Origin: Thermomonas sp.
GTDB lineage: Bacteria > Pseudomonadota > Gammaproteobacteria > Xanthomonadales > Xanthomonadaceae
NCBI RefSeq assembly: GCF_025993755.1
Contig: NZ_JAMQHN010000089.1
Coordinates: 1 to 60,879, forward strand
Direction: 5' to 3'
DNA: 60,879 bases
Below, in pieces: positions 27,343 to 34,689 of the stretch. Each line of letters begins with the position of its first letter. Positions within the stretch are counted from its first letter, which is position 1. The notes under the pieces are model-generated. The model was not told where the DNA came from, ran no database searches, and saw nothing but the letters and a program-made list of their open reading frames with translations. Position numbers and translations under genes: made by a program.

Positions 27343-27371
27343 TTTATAGTTTCATATGAAACCAATTTCAA
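27343..27371 (-). promoter_or_regulatory. hppD promoter with palindromic operator in the spacer
   Basis: On the minus strand TTGAAA (-35, 27366-27371) and TATAAA (-10, 27343-27348) are separated by exactly 17 bases. A perfect 14-bp palindrome GTTTCATATGAAAC (27349-27362) occupies the spacer. The divergent gene is a MarR-type regulator, so this is most likely its operator, repressing hppD-hmgA and itself. Start codons of hppD and marR are 77 bases apart. Confidence 0.8.
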
Positions 27372-27384
27372 GGCGCGCCGCAGC

Positions 27385-27900
27385 ATGGCCACGAGCACGA
27401 ACGCGAGGGCGAACGGCAAGCACGCAGGCCCCGGCCCAGCCGTCATCGACGACGTGCTGGTCCTGGAAAACTTCCTGCCTTACCGGCTCAGCGTGCTCGC
27501 CAACCGCGCCTCGGACGCACTGGCGCGCGAATACTCGCAGCGGTTCGATCTGGGCGTCACCGAATGGCGGGTGATGGCGGTGCTCGGCCACCACCCCGGC
27601 CTGTCGGCCAACGCGGTGGCGCGGCGCACGGCGATGGACAAGGTGGCGGTCAGCCGCGCGGTCAATCGCCTGCTGGCGTCCGGACGACTCCAGCGCCGGA
27701 TCGACCCGGACGATCGGCGGCGCTCGCTGCTGCGCCTGTCCCGGGCCGGACGCGCGGTCTATGCCCAGGTGGTGCGGATCGCGCTGGACTTCGAACGCGA
27801 ACTGCTGGCCGGCGTGCCGACCGCCGAGCGCACGCAACTGTTCCATTTGCTCGACCGGCTCGACGCCCTGGAACTGCGCGTCGAACAGGCAACGCCCTAG
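27385..27900 (+). CDS. MarR family transcriptional regulator
   Basis: 171-residue MarR-type winged-helix repressor. After a basic N-terminal tail come LENFLPYRLSVLANRASDALAREY, the recognition segment LSANAVARRTAMDKVAVSRAVNRLL and the wing RIDPDDRRRSLLRLS. The DDRR wing is typical. It is divergent from hppD with a palindromic operator between them, so it probably represses homogentisate genes and is relieved by a pathway intermediate, as known for HmgR/HpdA-type regulators. A weak plus-strand promoter (TTGGCC at 27333, TATGAA at 27355) overlaps the same palindrome, consistent with autoregulation. Confidence 0.9.
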   Translation: MATSTNARANGKHAGPGPAVIDDVLVLENFLPYRLSVLANRASDALAREYSQRFDLGVTEWRVMAVLGHHPGLSANAVARRTAMDKVAVSRAVNRLLASGRLQRRIDPDDRRRSLLRLSRAGRAVYAQVVRIALDFERELLAGVPTAERTQLFHLLDRLDALELRVEQATP

Positions 27901-27918
27901 CCTCGGTCGCGCCGCACC

Positions 27919-29283
27919 TCAATAGCGGTCGTTGAAGGCGAAGATCGGCGATCGCTCCTTCCACTTGCCCTCGGTGAAGTCTGGGAAATCGAGGGTCCGG
28001 TAGCCTTCGGCGATCGACTGTTCCGACAGCGTCGTGATCGCGCTCCACGCCACCGCATCGTAGATGTCGATCGGCATCGGGTCGCCCGCCTTGAGCGCCT
28101 CGATGAAGGCGTGCACCACGAACCAGTCCATGCCGCCGTGGCCGGCGCCGGCCGCCTTGTCGGCGTACTTGCGCCACAGCGGGTGGTCGAATTCGTCGTA
28201 ATACTTCTGCGCATCCTCCCAGCGATGGCGGGGGCTGCGGCCTTCGACATGCACCGACTTGTTGACGTCCATCCACAGCCCGTCGGTGCCCTGCACGCGG
28301 AAGCCCAGCGAGTACGGCCGTGGCAGGCTCACGTCGTGCTGCAGCAGGATGGTTTCGCCGTTCTCGCAGCGCAAGGTGGTGGTGACCAGATCGCCGAGCC
28401 TGAAGACGACCTTGGCGTTGGGATGGTTCGGCCCGCCCTCGAGGCGCTCCAGGATGTAATCGTGCAGACCGCGCGCCTTGCTGGCGAAGGCGTTGATATG
28501 GGTGAAGCGGTTGCCGCGGTGGATGCCCGCGTACATCGCGCAGGGGCCGATGCCGTGGCTGGGGTAGAGATCGCCGTTGCGCTCCACCGCGTGCCGGGTG
28601 CGCCACTGCGCCTCGGAAAACGCCTTCGGCCCGAACTCCACGCCGCTGTCGTAGGGCTGCTTCGGGTCGCCGTTGTTGAACATCACCCCGCGCAGGTCGT
28701 GCTGGTAGCCGCCCTGCAGGTGGATCAGTTCGCCGAACAGGCCCTGGCGCACCATCTGCAGAACGGCCAGCACGTCGCGGCGGTAGCAGACGTTCTCCAT
28801 CAGCATGTACGGCGTGCCGGTGCGCTGCTGCGTGCGCAGGACGTCCCAGTGGTCCGGCAGGGTGATGCCGGCCACCACCTCGCAGGCGACCGCGATCTTT
28901 GCCTCCATCGCCGCGATGGCCTGCGGCGCGTGCCATTCCCACGGGGTGACAATGAACACCGCATCGAGGTCGGTGCGCGCCAGCAGCTTGCGCCAGGCGT
29001 TGACATCGCCGTTGCCGCCGTAGGTCTTGGGCTTGCGCCGGCCGGCCTTGTCGATGATCGCCAGCGCCATGTCCAGCATCACCTGCTGGGTGTCGCAGAT
29101 CGCCACCAGGTCGACGTCGTCGCGGCTGAGGATCGGCCCGAGCTGCGACTGCCCGCGCAGGCCGGTGCCGATCATCGCCACCCGCAGCCGGGAGCGCGGC
29201 GCGGCGAACGCGGGGGTGAGCGAGGCGGCAGCGCCGGCGACGCTGGCGGCGGCGGTGGAAAGCAGGAATTCGCGGCGGCGAAT
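27919..29283 (-). CDS. Tat-exported GH109-like glycosidase (Gfo/Idh/MocA fold)
   Basis: About 454 residues. NAD-binding Rossmann motif MIGTGLRG near residue 38 followed by blocks typical of glycoside hydrolase family 109 (alpha-N-acetylgalactosaminidases): MENVCYRRDV, GGYQHDLR, GVEFGPKAFSEAQW, NGDLYPSHGIGP, FASKARGLHDYI, GHGGMDWF and IYDAVAW. The N terminus reads RRREFLL with a hydrophobic Ala-rich stretch and AFAA cleavage site, a twin-arginine signal. No ATG, GTG or TTG lies in frame upstream of the Arg motif; I infer an ATT start at 29283 with AGGAG four bases upstream. A GTG at 29181 would remove the signal. A plain sugar dehydrogenase is the alternative. Confidence 0.8.
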   Translation of the reverse strand: MRRREFLLSTAAASVAGAAASLTPAFAAPRSRLRVAMIGTGLRGQSQLGPILSRDDVDLVAICDTQQVMLDMALAIIDKAGRRKPKTYGGNGDVNAWRKLLARTDLDAVFIVTPWEWHAPQAIAAMEAKIAVACEVVAGITLPDHWDVLRTQQRTGTPYMLMENVCYRRDVLAVLQMVRQGLFGELIHLQGGYQHDLRGVMFNNGDPKQPYDSGVEFGPKAFSEAQWRTRHAVERNGDLYPSHGIGPCAMYAGIHRGNRFTHINAFASKARGLHDYILERLEGGPNHPNAKVVFRLGDLVTTTLRCENGETILLQHDVSLPRPYSLGFRVQGTDGLWMDVNKSVHVEGRSPRHRWEDAQKYYDEFDHPLWRKYADKAAGAGHGGMDWFVVHAFIEALKAGDPMPIDIYDAVAWSAITTLSEQSIAEGYRTLDFPDFTEGKWKERSPIFAFNDRY

Positions 29284-29343
29284 GGCACTCCTCTCTGTTC
29301 GAAAACGGTATCGTCCCGGATGATCCCCCCACCGGCCGGAAAA

Positions 29344-29371
29344 GGAAACGGCGGCCTCAGCCGCCGTTTCC
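29344..29371 (-). terminator. Terminator of the POT transporter gene
   Basis: Perfect 12-bp stem GGAAACGGCGGC / GCCGCCGTTTCC with a four-base loop, 27 bases after the transporter stop. On the minus strand it is followed by TTTTCC, a modest U-tract. Confidence 0.75.
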
Positions 29372-29398
29372 GGATGCCTCTCGCGGTTGCAATCGGGC

Positions 29399-30901
29399 CT
29401 ACTTCACGCCGTGCATCAACTTCTGGATCAGCGGCGCGATCAGGAACAACAGCACACCTGCTCCGATCAGGACCCAGAATCCGAAGGTGTAGCCGGAATG
29501 CGCCGAAGCGACGGTCATGCCGCCTTCGCCGCTGATCACGCCAGCGAAGATGCCGGACAGATTGTTGCCGATCGCCGTGGACAGGAACCAGCCGCCCATG
29601 CCGAAACCGACCAGCCGCACCGGCGCCAGCTTGGTCACCATCGACAGTCCGATCGGCGACAGGCACAACTCGCCCACCGATTGGATCACGTAGACCATGA
29701 ACAAGGTCCAGAACGGGATCTTCATCGTCTGCGGATCGACCATGCTCGACAGTGCCACCATCAGCAGCAGGAAGGCCAGGCCGTTGAAGATGATGCCCAA
29801 TCCGAACTTGCGCGGGATCGACGGATTGGCGCGGCCCAAACGCACCCAGATCCAGGCGATGACCGGAGCCAGCGAGATGATGGCCAGCGAGTTCACCGAC
29901 TGGAACCAGCCCACCGGGAAGGTCCAGCCGCCGAAATCGCGCTGCACGATGTTCTGGGCCAGAAAGTTGAACGAACTGCCAGCCTGCTCGAAGAACATCC
30001 AGAACAGCACGTTGAAGGCGAAGATGATCAACATCGCCAACGCCTTGTCGCGTGCGACCGCACCATCCTGGAACCCTTCGCGCAGGATCAGCACGCACAG
30101 CGCCAGGAACAGAACGCCGAGAATCCATGCCAGCAGGCTGGCCTCGATGGTCAGCAGGAAAAAGATCAACGGAATCGCCACCACCACGCCCACCGCCACC
30201 ATCAGCGGCTTGGCGAGCCCTTCGCTGCCAGCGATCGGCTTGCCGATGCCCTGCAGCCGCGCACGACCAAACCAGAACCAGATCAGGCTGATCAGCATGC
30301 CGAGGCCCGAGGCGATGAACACGGCTTTGTACGCCGGCATCGCGGAGGAGCCGCCGAACATGTGCTCGGCCAGATAGCCGGTCAGGATCGGCGCGATGAA
30401 GGCGCCTGCGTTGATGCCCATGTAAAACAGGGTGAACCCGGAATCGCGGCGCTCGTCACCCGGCGCGTAAAGCTGTCCCACCATCGTTGAGATGTTCGGC
30501 TTGAACAGGCCGTTGCCGGCGATGATCGTGGCCAGACCGATGCGAAACACGGTCTCGTTCGGAACCACGACCATGAACAAGCCCACGGCCATGACCACCG
30601 CGCCGATCAGGATTGAGCGCTGGTAGCCGATCACCCGGTCGGCCACATAGCCGCCAAAAAGCGCGGCCGCGTACACCAACGCCAGATACGCGCCATAAAG
30701 CCGGCTGGCATGCGCCTCGCCGGAACTGTCGCCACCGAAGAATTCCGCAACGATGTAGAGCGCCAGCGCCCAGCGCATGCCGTAGAAGGCGAAGCGTTCC
30801 CAGAACTCGGTCATGAACAGCATCCACAGCGGACGCGGATGGCCCATGACCTGCTTGAATTCCGGCAACTGCGCCGGCGTGTTTGGCGCGGCTGCGCTCA
30901 T
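29399..30901 (-). CDS. POT family proton-dependent peptide transporter
   Basis: 500-residue inner-membrane symporter importing di- and tripeptides with protons. The signature EFWERFAFYGMRWALALYI contains the ExxERF proton-coupling motif; DRVIGYQRSILIGAVVM and the FxYFMGxNxGAF-like FTLFYMGINAGAF block (the PTR2 signature) are present. About 14 hydrophobic helices. ATG 30901 has GGGGAG seven bases upstream. A strong hairpin follows the gene, so it is monocistronic. It is divergent from the pdh operon. Confidence 0.93.
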   Translation of the reverse strand: MSAAAPNTPAQLPEFKQVMGHPRPLWMLFMTEFWERFAFYGMRWALALYIVAEFFGGDSSGEAHASRLYGAYLALVYAAALFGGYVADRVIGYQRSILIGAVVMAVGLFMVVVPNETVFRIGLATIIAGNGLFKPNISTMVGQLYAPGDERRDSGFTLFYMGINAGAFIAPILTGYLAEHMFGGSSAMPAYKAVFIASGLGMLISLIWFWFGRARLQGIGKPIAGSEGLAKPLMVAVGVVVAIPLIFFLLTIEASLLAWILGVLFLALCVLILREGFQDGAVARDKALAMLIIFAFNVLFWMFFEQAGSSFNFLAQNIVQRDFGGWTFPVGWFQSVNSLAIISLAPVIAWIWVRLGRANPSIPRKFGLGIIFNGLAFLLLMVALSSMVDPQTMKIPFWTLFMVYVIQSVGELCLSPIGLSMVTKLAPVRLVGFGMGGWFLSTAIGNNLSGIFAGVISGEGGMTVASAHSGYTFGFWVLIGAGVLLFLIAPLIQKLMHGVK

Positions 30902-31110
30902 GCGTTTCTCCCCTCGAAAACTGCGGTGGATTGGCGACGCGCGGGCGGTGTCCGATCCCGACGCAACCGCCGAAGCATCACCGAACGGTGCGGGCAACGT
31001 CAACGCCACGCATTCAGGCGTGTGGCCTGTGGTCGGAATTCCCGCACCGCAGCGCTCCGCACGCCAGCGTATTGCGGCAGTGCAGCAAAGAGCGGATGCC
31101 GGCCAGCGGC

Positions 31111-31116
31111 TACAAT
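31111..31116 (+). promoter_or_regulatory. -10 box for the pdhA operon
   Basis: TACAAT lies 30 bases before the pdhA start; transcription would begin near 31123. No good -35 hexamer is seen, so an activator or extended contacts may be needed. Confidence 0.45.
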
Positions 31117-31146
31117 AGAAGGATTGCTCCAATCGGACGGATGCCC

Positions 31147-32220
31147 ATGGCCATCGCCGCCAGTTTCGAAATCGAATACCTGCAATACCTCAATCCCGAC
31201 GGCAAGCTCGTCGGCAAGCTGCCGCCGGCGGTGAAGGACGCCAAGGCGCTGGTGCCGATCTTCAAGCAGATGCTGTTCCTGCGCACCTTCGACGGCAAGG
31301 CCATCGCCCTGCAGCGCACCGGCAAGCTCGGCACCTACGCCGCCGCGCTCGGCCACGAGGCCACCCACGTCGGCATCGGCGTGGCGATGCGCCCCGAGGA
31401 CGTGTTCGCGCCCAGCTATCGCGAATACGGCGCGCAGTTCGCGCGCGGGGTGAAACCGCGCGATGTGCTGATGTACTGGGGCGGCGACGAGCGCGGCAAC
31501 GATTACGAAGTCCCCAGGAACGACTATCCGTGGTGCGTACCGATCTCCACCCAGATGCTGATGGCGTCGGGCGCGGCGCTGTCGTTCAAGCTGCGCAGGC
31601 AGAAGCGCGTGGCGGTGGCGGTGTGCGGCGACGGCGGCAGCTCGAAGACCGATTTCTACGCCGCGATCAACACCGCCGGCGCCTACACCTCGCCGCTGGT
31701 GCTGTGCGTGGTCAACAACGGCTGGGCGATCAGCGTGCCGCGCAAGGCCCAGACCGGCGCCGAGACGCTGGCGCAGAAGGGTCTGGCCGGCGGGCTGTAC
31801 TGCCTGCAGGTGGACGGCAACGACCTGATCGCGGTGCTGGAGGCGATGCGCCGCGCCACCGAGCGCGCGCGCAAGGGCGAAGGCGGCAGCGTGATCGAGT
31901 TCATGACCTACCGCCTGCACGACCACACCACCGCCGACGACGCCCGCCGCTACCGCGGCGAGGACGAGGTCAAGGCGGCGTGGCTGAAGGAACCCTTCAT
32001 CCGCCTGCGCAAGTACCTGACCGCGCAGAAGCTGTGGGACGAAAAGAAGGAAAAGGCCTGGATCGAGGAGTGCACGAAGAAGGTGGACGAGGAAATCAAC
32101 GCCTATCTGAACACGCCGGTGCAGCCGGTCGAAGCCATGTTCGACTATCTGTACGCCGAGCTGCCCGAGGACCTGCGGGGCCAGCGGGCGGAAGCGCTGG
32201 CGCGGGAGGGTCGGGCATGA
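31147..32220 (+). CDS. pdhA: 2-oxo acid dehydrogenase E1 component, alpha subunit
   Basis: 357-residue thiamine diphosphate enzyme subunit that decarboxylates a 2-oxo acid (pyruvate or a branched-chain oxo acid). The ThDP motif GDGGSSKTDFYAAINTAG...VVNN is intact, preceded by QRTGKLGTYAAALGHEA and followed by the phosphorylation-loop-like YRLHDHTTADDARRYR. ATG 31147 with GGACGG six bases upstream is favoured over ATG 31141. The stop overlaps pdhB by 4 bases. The sequence resembles branched-chain as much as pyruvate E1 alpha, so the symbol is provisional. Confidence 0.88.
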   Translation: MAIAASFEIEYLQYLNPDGKLVGKLPPAVKDAKALVPIFKQMLFLRTFDGKAIALQRTGKLGTYAAALGHEATHVGIGVAMRPEDVFAPSYREYGAQFARGVKPRDVLMYWGGDERGNDYEVPRNDYPWCVPISTQMLMASGAALSFKLRRQKRVAVAVCGDGGSSKTDFYAAINTAGAYTSPLVLCVVNNGWAISVPRKAQTGAETLAQKGLAGGLYCLQVDGNDLIAVLEAMRRATERARKGEGGSVIEFMTYRLHDHTTADDARRYRGEDEVKAAWLKEPFIRLRKYLTAQKLWDEKKEKAWIEECTKKVDEEINAYLNTPVQPVEAMFDYLYAELPEDLRGQRAEALAREGRA

Positions 32221-33203
32221 GCGCGCAACCCATCACCCTGATCGAGGCGATCACCCAGGCGCTGGCCTACGAGCTGCGCAGCGACGAGCGCGTGGTCGTG
32301 CTCGGCGAGGACGTCGGCGTCAACGGCGGCGTGTTCCGCGCCACCGCCGGGCTGTCGGAAAAATTCGGCCCCGAACGCATCCTCGACACCCCGCTGGACG
32401 AAACCAGCATCGCCGGCCTGTCCGTCGGCATGGCCTCGCAGGGCATGCGCCCGGTGGCCGAAGCGCAGTTCGACGGCTTCGTCTATCCGATGGTCGATTT
32501 CATGATCAGCCACGCCGCCCGCATGCGCTACCGCACCCGCGGCCGGCTGACCTGCCCGATGGTGCTGCGGGTGCCGTGGGGCGGCGGTATCCGCGCGCCG
32601 GAACATCACAGCGAGGCCAACGAGGCGATCTTCACCAACGTCCCCGGCCTGCGCGTGGTGATGCCCTCCAGCCCGCAGCGCGCCTACGGCCTGCTGCTGG
32701 CGGCGATCCGCGACCCGGATCCGGTCATCTACATGGAGCCCAAGCGCATCTACCGGCAGTACAAGGAGCTGGTGCCCGACGACGGCGAGGCGCTGCCGCT
32801 GGACGTGTGCTACGTGCTGCGCGACGGCAGCGACATCACGCTCGTCACCTGGGGCGCACAGGTCAAGGAAACCCTGGAAGCGGCCGACGCGCTGGCGAAG
32901 GAAGGCATCAGCGCCGAGGTGATCGATGTCGCCACGCTCACGCCGCTGGACTTCCCGACCATCGCCGAATCGGTGGCCAAGACCCACCGCTGCGTGATCG
33001 TCCACGAAGCGCCGCGCACGGCGGGCTTCGGCGGCGAAATCGCCGCCCGGATCGCCCACGAATGCCTGTTCGACCTGCTCGCCCCGGTCGAGCGCGTCAC
33101 CGGCTACGACACCCACATCCCGCTGTTCCGCCTCGAAATGAAGTACCTGCCGAGCGTGGACAAGATCGTCGCCGCCGCAAGGCGCGCGATGGCCTATTCG
33201 TAA
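32217..33203 (+). CDS. pdhB: 2-oxo acid dehydrogenase E1 component, beta subunit
   Basis: 328-residue partner of the E1 alpha subunit. Characteristic blocks: ALAYELRSDERVVVLGEDVG, DTPLDETSIAGLSVGMA, EAQFDGFVYPMVD, HHSEANEAIFTNVPGLRVVMPSSP and VHEAPRTAGFGGEI. The ATG is embedded in the E1 alpha stop (ATGA), ensuring equal synthesis. E1 alpha-beta heterotetramers work with the lipoyl E2 encoded 9 bases downstream; no E3 gene is in this operon, so the complex must use an E3 from elsewhere. Confidence 0.92.
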   Translation: MSAQPITLIEAITQALAYELRSDERVVVLGEDVGVNGGVFRATAGLSEKFGPERILDTPLDETSIAGLSVGMASQGMRPVAEAQFDGFVYPMVDFMISHAARMRYRTRGRLTCPMVLRVPWGGGIRAPEHHSEANEAIFTNVPGLRVVMPSSPQRAYGLLLAAIRDPDPVIYMEPKRIYRQYKELVPDDGEALPLDVCYVLRDGSDITLVTWGAQVKETLEAADALAKEGISAEVIDVATLTPLDFPTIAESVAKTHRCVIVHEAPRTAGFGGEIAARIAHECLFDLLAPVERVTGYDTHIPLFRLEMKYLPSVDKIVAAARRAMAYS

Positions 33204-33212
33204 GGACGCCCC

Positions 33213-34556
33213 ATGAGCAAGAAATTCCTCCTCCCCGACCTCGGCGAAGGTCTGCCCGACGCCACCATCGTCGAGTGGCACGTCAAGGTCGGCGACACGA
33301 TCCGCCTCGACGAGAACCTGGTCTCGATGGAAACCGCCAAGGCGGTGGTGGACGTGCCCTCGCCGGTGTCCGGCAAGGTACTCAAGCTGGCCGGCGGCCC
33401 GGGCGACGTGATCGTCACCGGCAAGCTGCTGGCCGAGTTCGAGATCGATCCCAGCCTGCCGCAGCGCGCCGAAGGCCAGGATACCGGGCACCATCACGGC
33501 GCCGCGCACGACGAGCCCGAACCGGATCCCACTCCCGCGCCGACGCCTGCCGCCAAGCCGGCCTCCGGCGAGCGCGAAGACGCCGGCACCGTGGTCGGCG
33601 CGATGCAGGTCGGCAATGCGGTGGTCAGCGAATCCGCAGTTGCCGTGGGCGGCGTGAAAGCCGTTCCCGCCGTGCGCGCGATGGCGCGCAAGCTCGGCGT
33701 GGACCTGGCGCGCGTGCGCGCCAGCGGACCGGACGGCACGGTGACGATGAACGACGTCAAGCAGGCGGCCGCGAATCCCGCATCGATGGCGGCACCGGCC
33801 GCCGCGCCGGCCGCTGCCGTCGCTCCTGCCGCTGCGGCGTCCGTTGCATCGGCGGCCCGCAGCACGCTCTCGCAATCCGGCAAACCGATGCGCACCCAGC
33901 CGCCGACGGTTTCGGTCAGCGGCCAGCCCGAACAGCTCAAGGGCGTGCGCCGCAACATGGCGCGGGTCATGGCCGACGCCCGCGACCGCGTGGTGCAGAC
34001 CACCATCGTCGACGACGCCGACCTGCATGCCTGGGTGGGCAAACAGGACATCACCGCGCGCACCATCCGCGCGATCGTCGCCGCCTGCAGGGCCGAGCCC
34101 TCGCTCAACGCCTGGTTCGACGACGAGAACCTCGCCCTCACCCGCCATCCGCACGTCGATCTCGGCATGGCGGTGGACACGCCGGACGGCCTGTTCGTGC
34201 CCGCCCTGCGCAACGCGCATCTGCTCGACGGCGCCGGCCTGCGCGCCGGCATCAACCGCCTGCGCGCGCAGGTCGAGGATCGCTCGATCCCGGCTTCGGA
34301 GCTGACCGGCTACACCATCAGCCTGTCCAACTTCGGCATGTTCGCCGGCCGCTACGGCACCGTGGTCGTGGTGCCACCGTGCGTGGCGATCGTCGGAGTC
34401 GGCAAGCTCACCCACGACGTGGTCGCGGTGATGGGCGGGGTGGAAGTGCATCGCCGCATGCCGATCTCGCTGACCTTCGACCACCGCTGCATCACCGGCG
34501 GCGAAGCGGCGCGCTTCCTCAAGGCTCTGCTCGACGACCTGGCGCGACCGAACTGA
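33213..34556 (+). CDS. 2-oxo acid dehydrogenase E2 (lipoyl acyltransferase)
   Basis: 447-residue dihydrolipoamide acyltransferase. Order: one lipoyl domain (residues 1-80, lipoylated Lys43 in METAKAVVDVP), an acidic/Pro/His-rich linker, an E1/E3-binding domain (VPAVRAMARKLGVDLARVRASGPDGTV without its full run quoted), an Ala-rich linker, and the catalytic domain (from about 235). At the C terminus the usual catalytic HxxxDG is HRCITGG: His424 is kept but the Asp is Thr428. This variant looks familiar from Xanthomonadaceae E2 proteins. Substrate (acetyl versus branched-chain acyl) is uncertain; branched-chain use would fit iso-fatty-acid-rich lysobacteria. Confidence 0.88.
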   Translation: MSKKFLLPDLGEGLPDATIVEWHVKVGDTIRLDENLVSMETAKAVVDVPSPVSGKVLKLAGGPGDVIVTGKLLAEFEIDPSLPQRAEGQDTGHHHGAAHDEPEPDPTPAPTPAAKPASGEREDAGTVVGAMQVGNAVVSESAVAVGGVKAVPAVRAMARKLGVDLARVRASGPDGTVTMNDVKQAAANPASMAAPAAAPAAAVAPAAAASVASAARSTLSQSGKPMRTQPPTVSVSGQPEQLKGVRRNMARVMADARDRVVQTTIVDDADLHAWVGKQDITARTIRAIVAACRAEPSLNAWFDDENLALTRHPHVDLGMAVDTPDGLFVPALRNAHLLDGAGLRAGINRLRAQVEDRSIPASELTGYTISLSNFGMFAGRYGTVVVVPPCVAIVGVGKLTHDVVAVMGGVEVHRRMPISLTFDHRCITGGEAARFLKALLDDLARPN

Positions 34557-34572
34557 ATCCGGGGAAAGGTTC

Positions 34573-34608
34573 AATAAAAAGCCCGCATCGACCGAAGTCT
34601 CAGCGGGC
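34573..34608 (-). terminator. Terminator of the PYROXD2-like gene
   Basis: GCCCGC (34581-34586) and GCGGGC (34603-34608) pair; on the minus strand the stem is followed by TTTTTATT. It ends the minus-strand gene whose stop is at 34690, and lies just past the converging E2 gene. Confidence 0.75.
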
Positions 34609-34689
34609 CTGCTCCCTCCCCCACGTCGGGACGCGGGGCGATCGTGACTTATGGCCTAGACGCATGCACGCTGCGGCGCAACATCGCAC

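Noticed and set aside
32145-34574. 809-codon minus-strand frame opposite pdhB and E2
   Set aside because: Antisense to genes with clear catalytic and lipoyl motifs; no own features.
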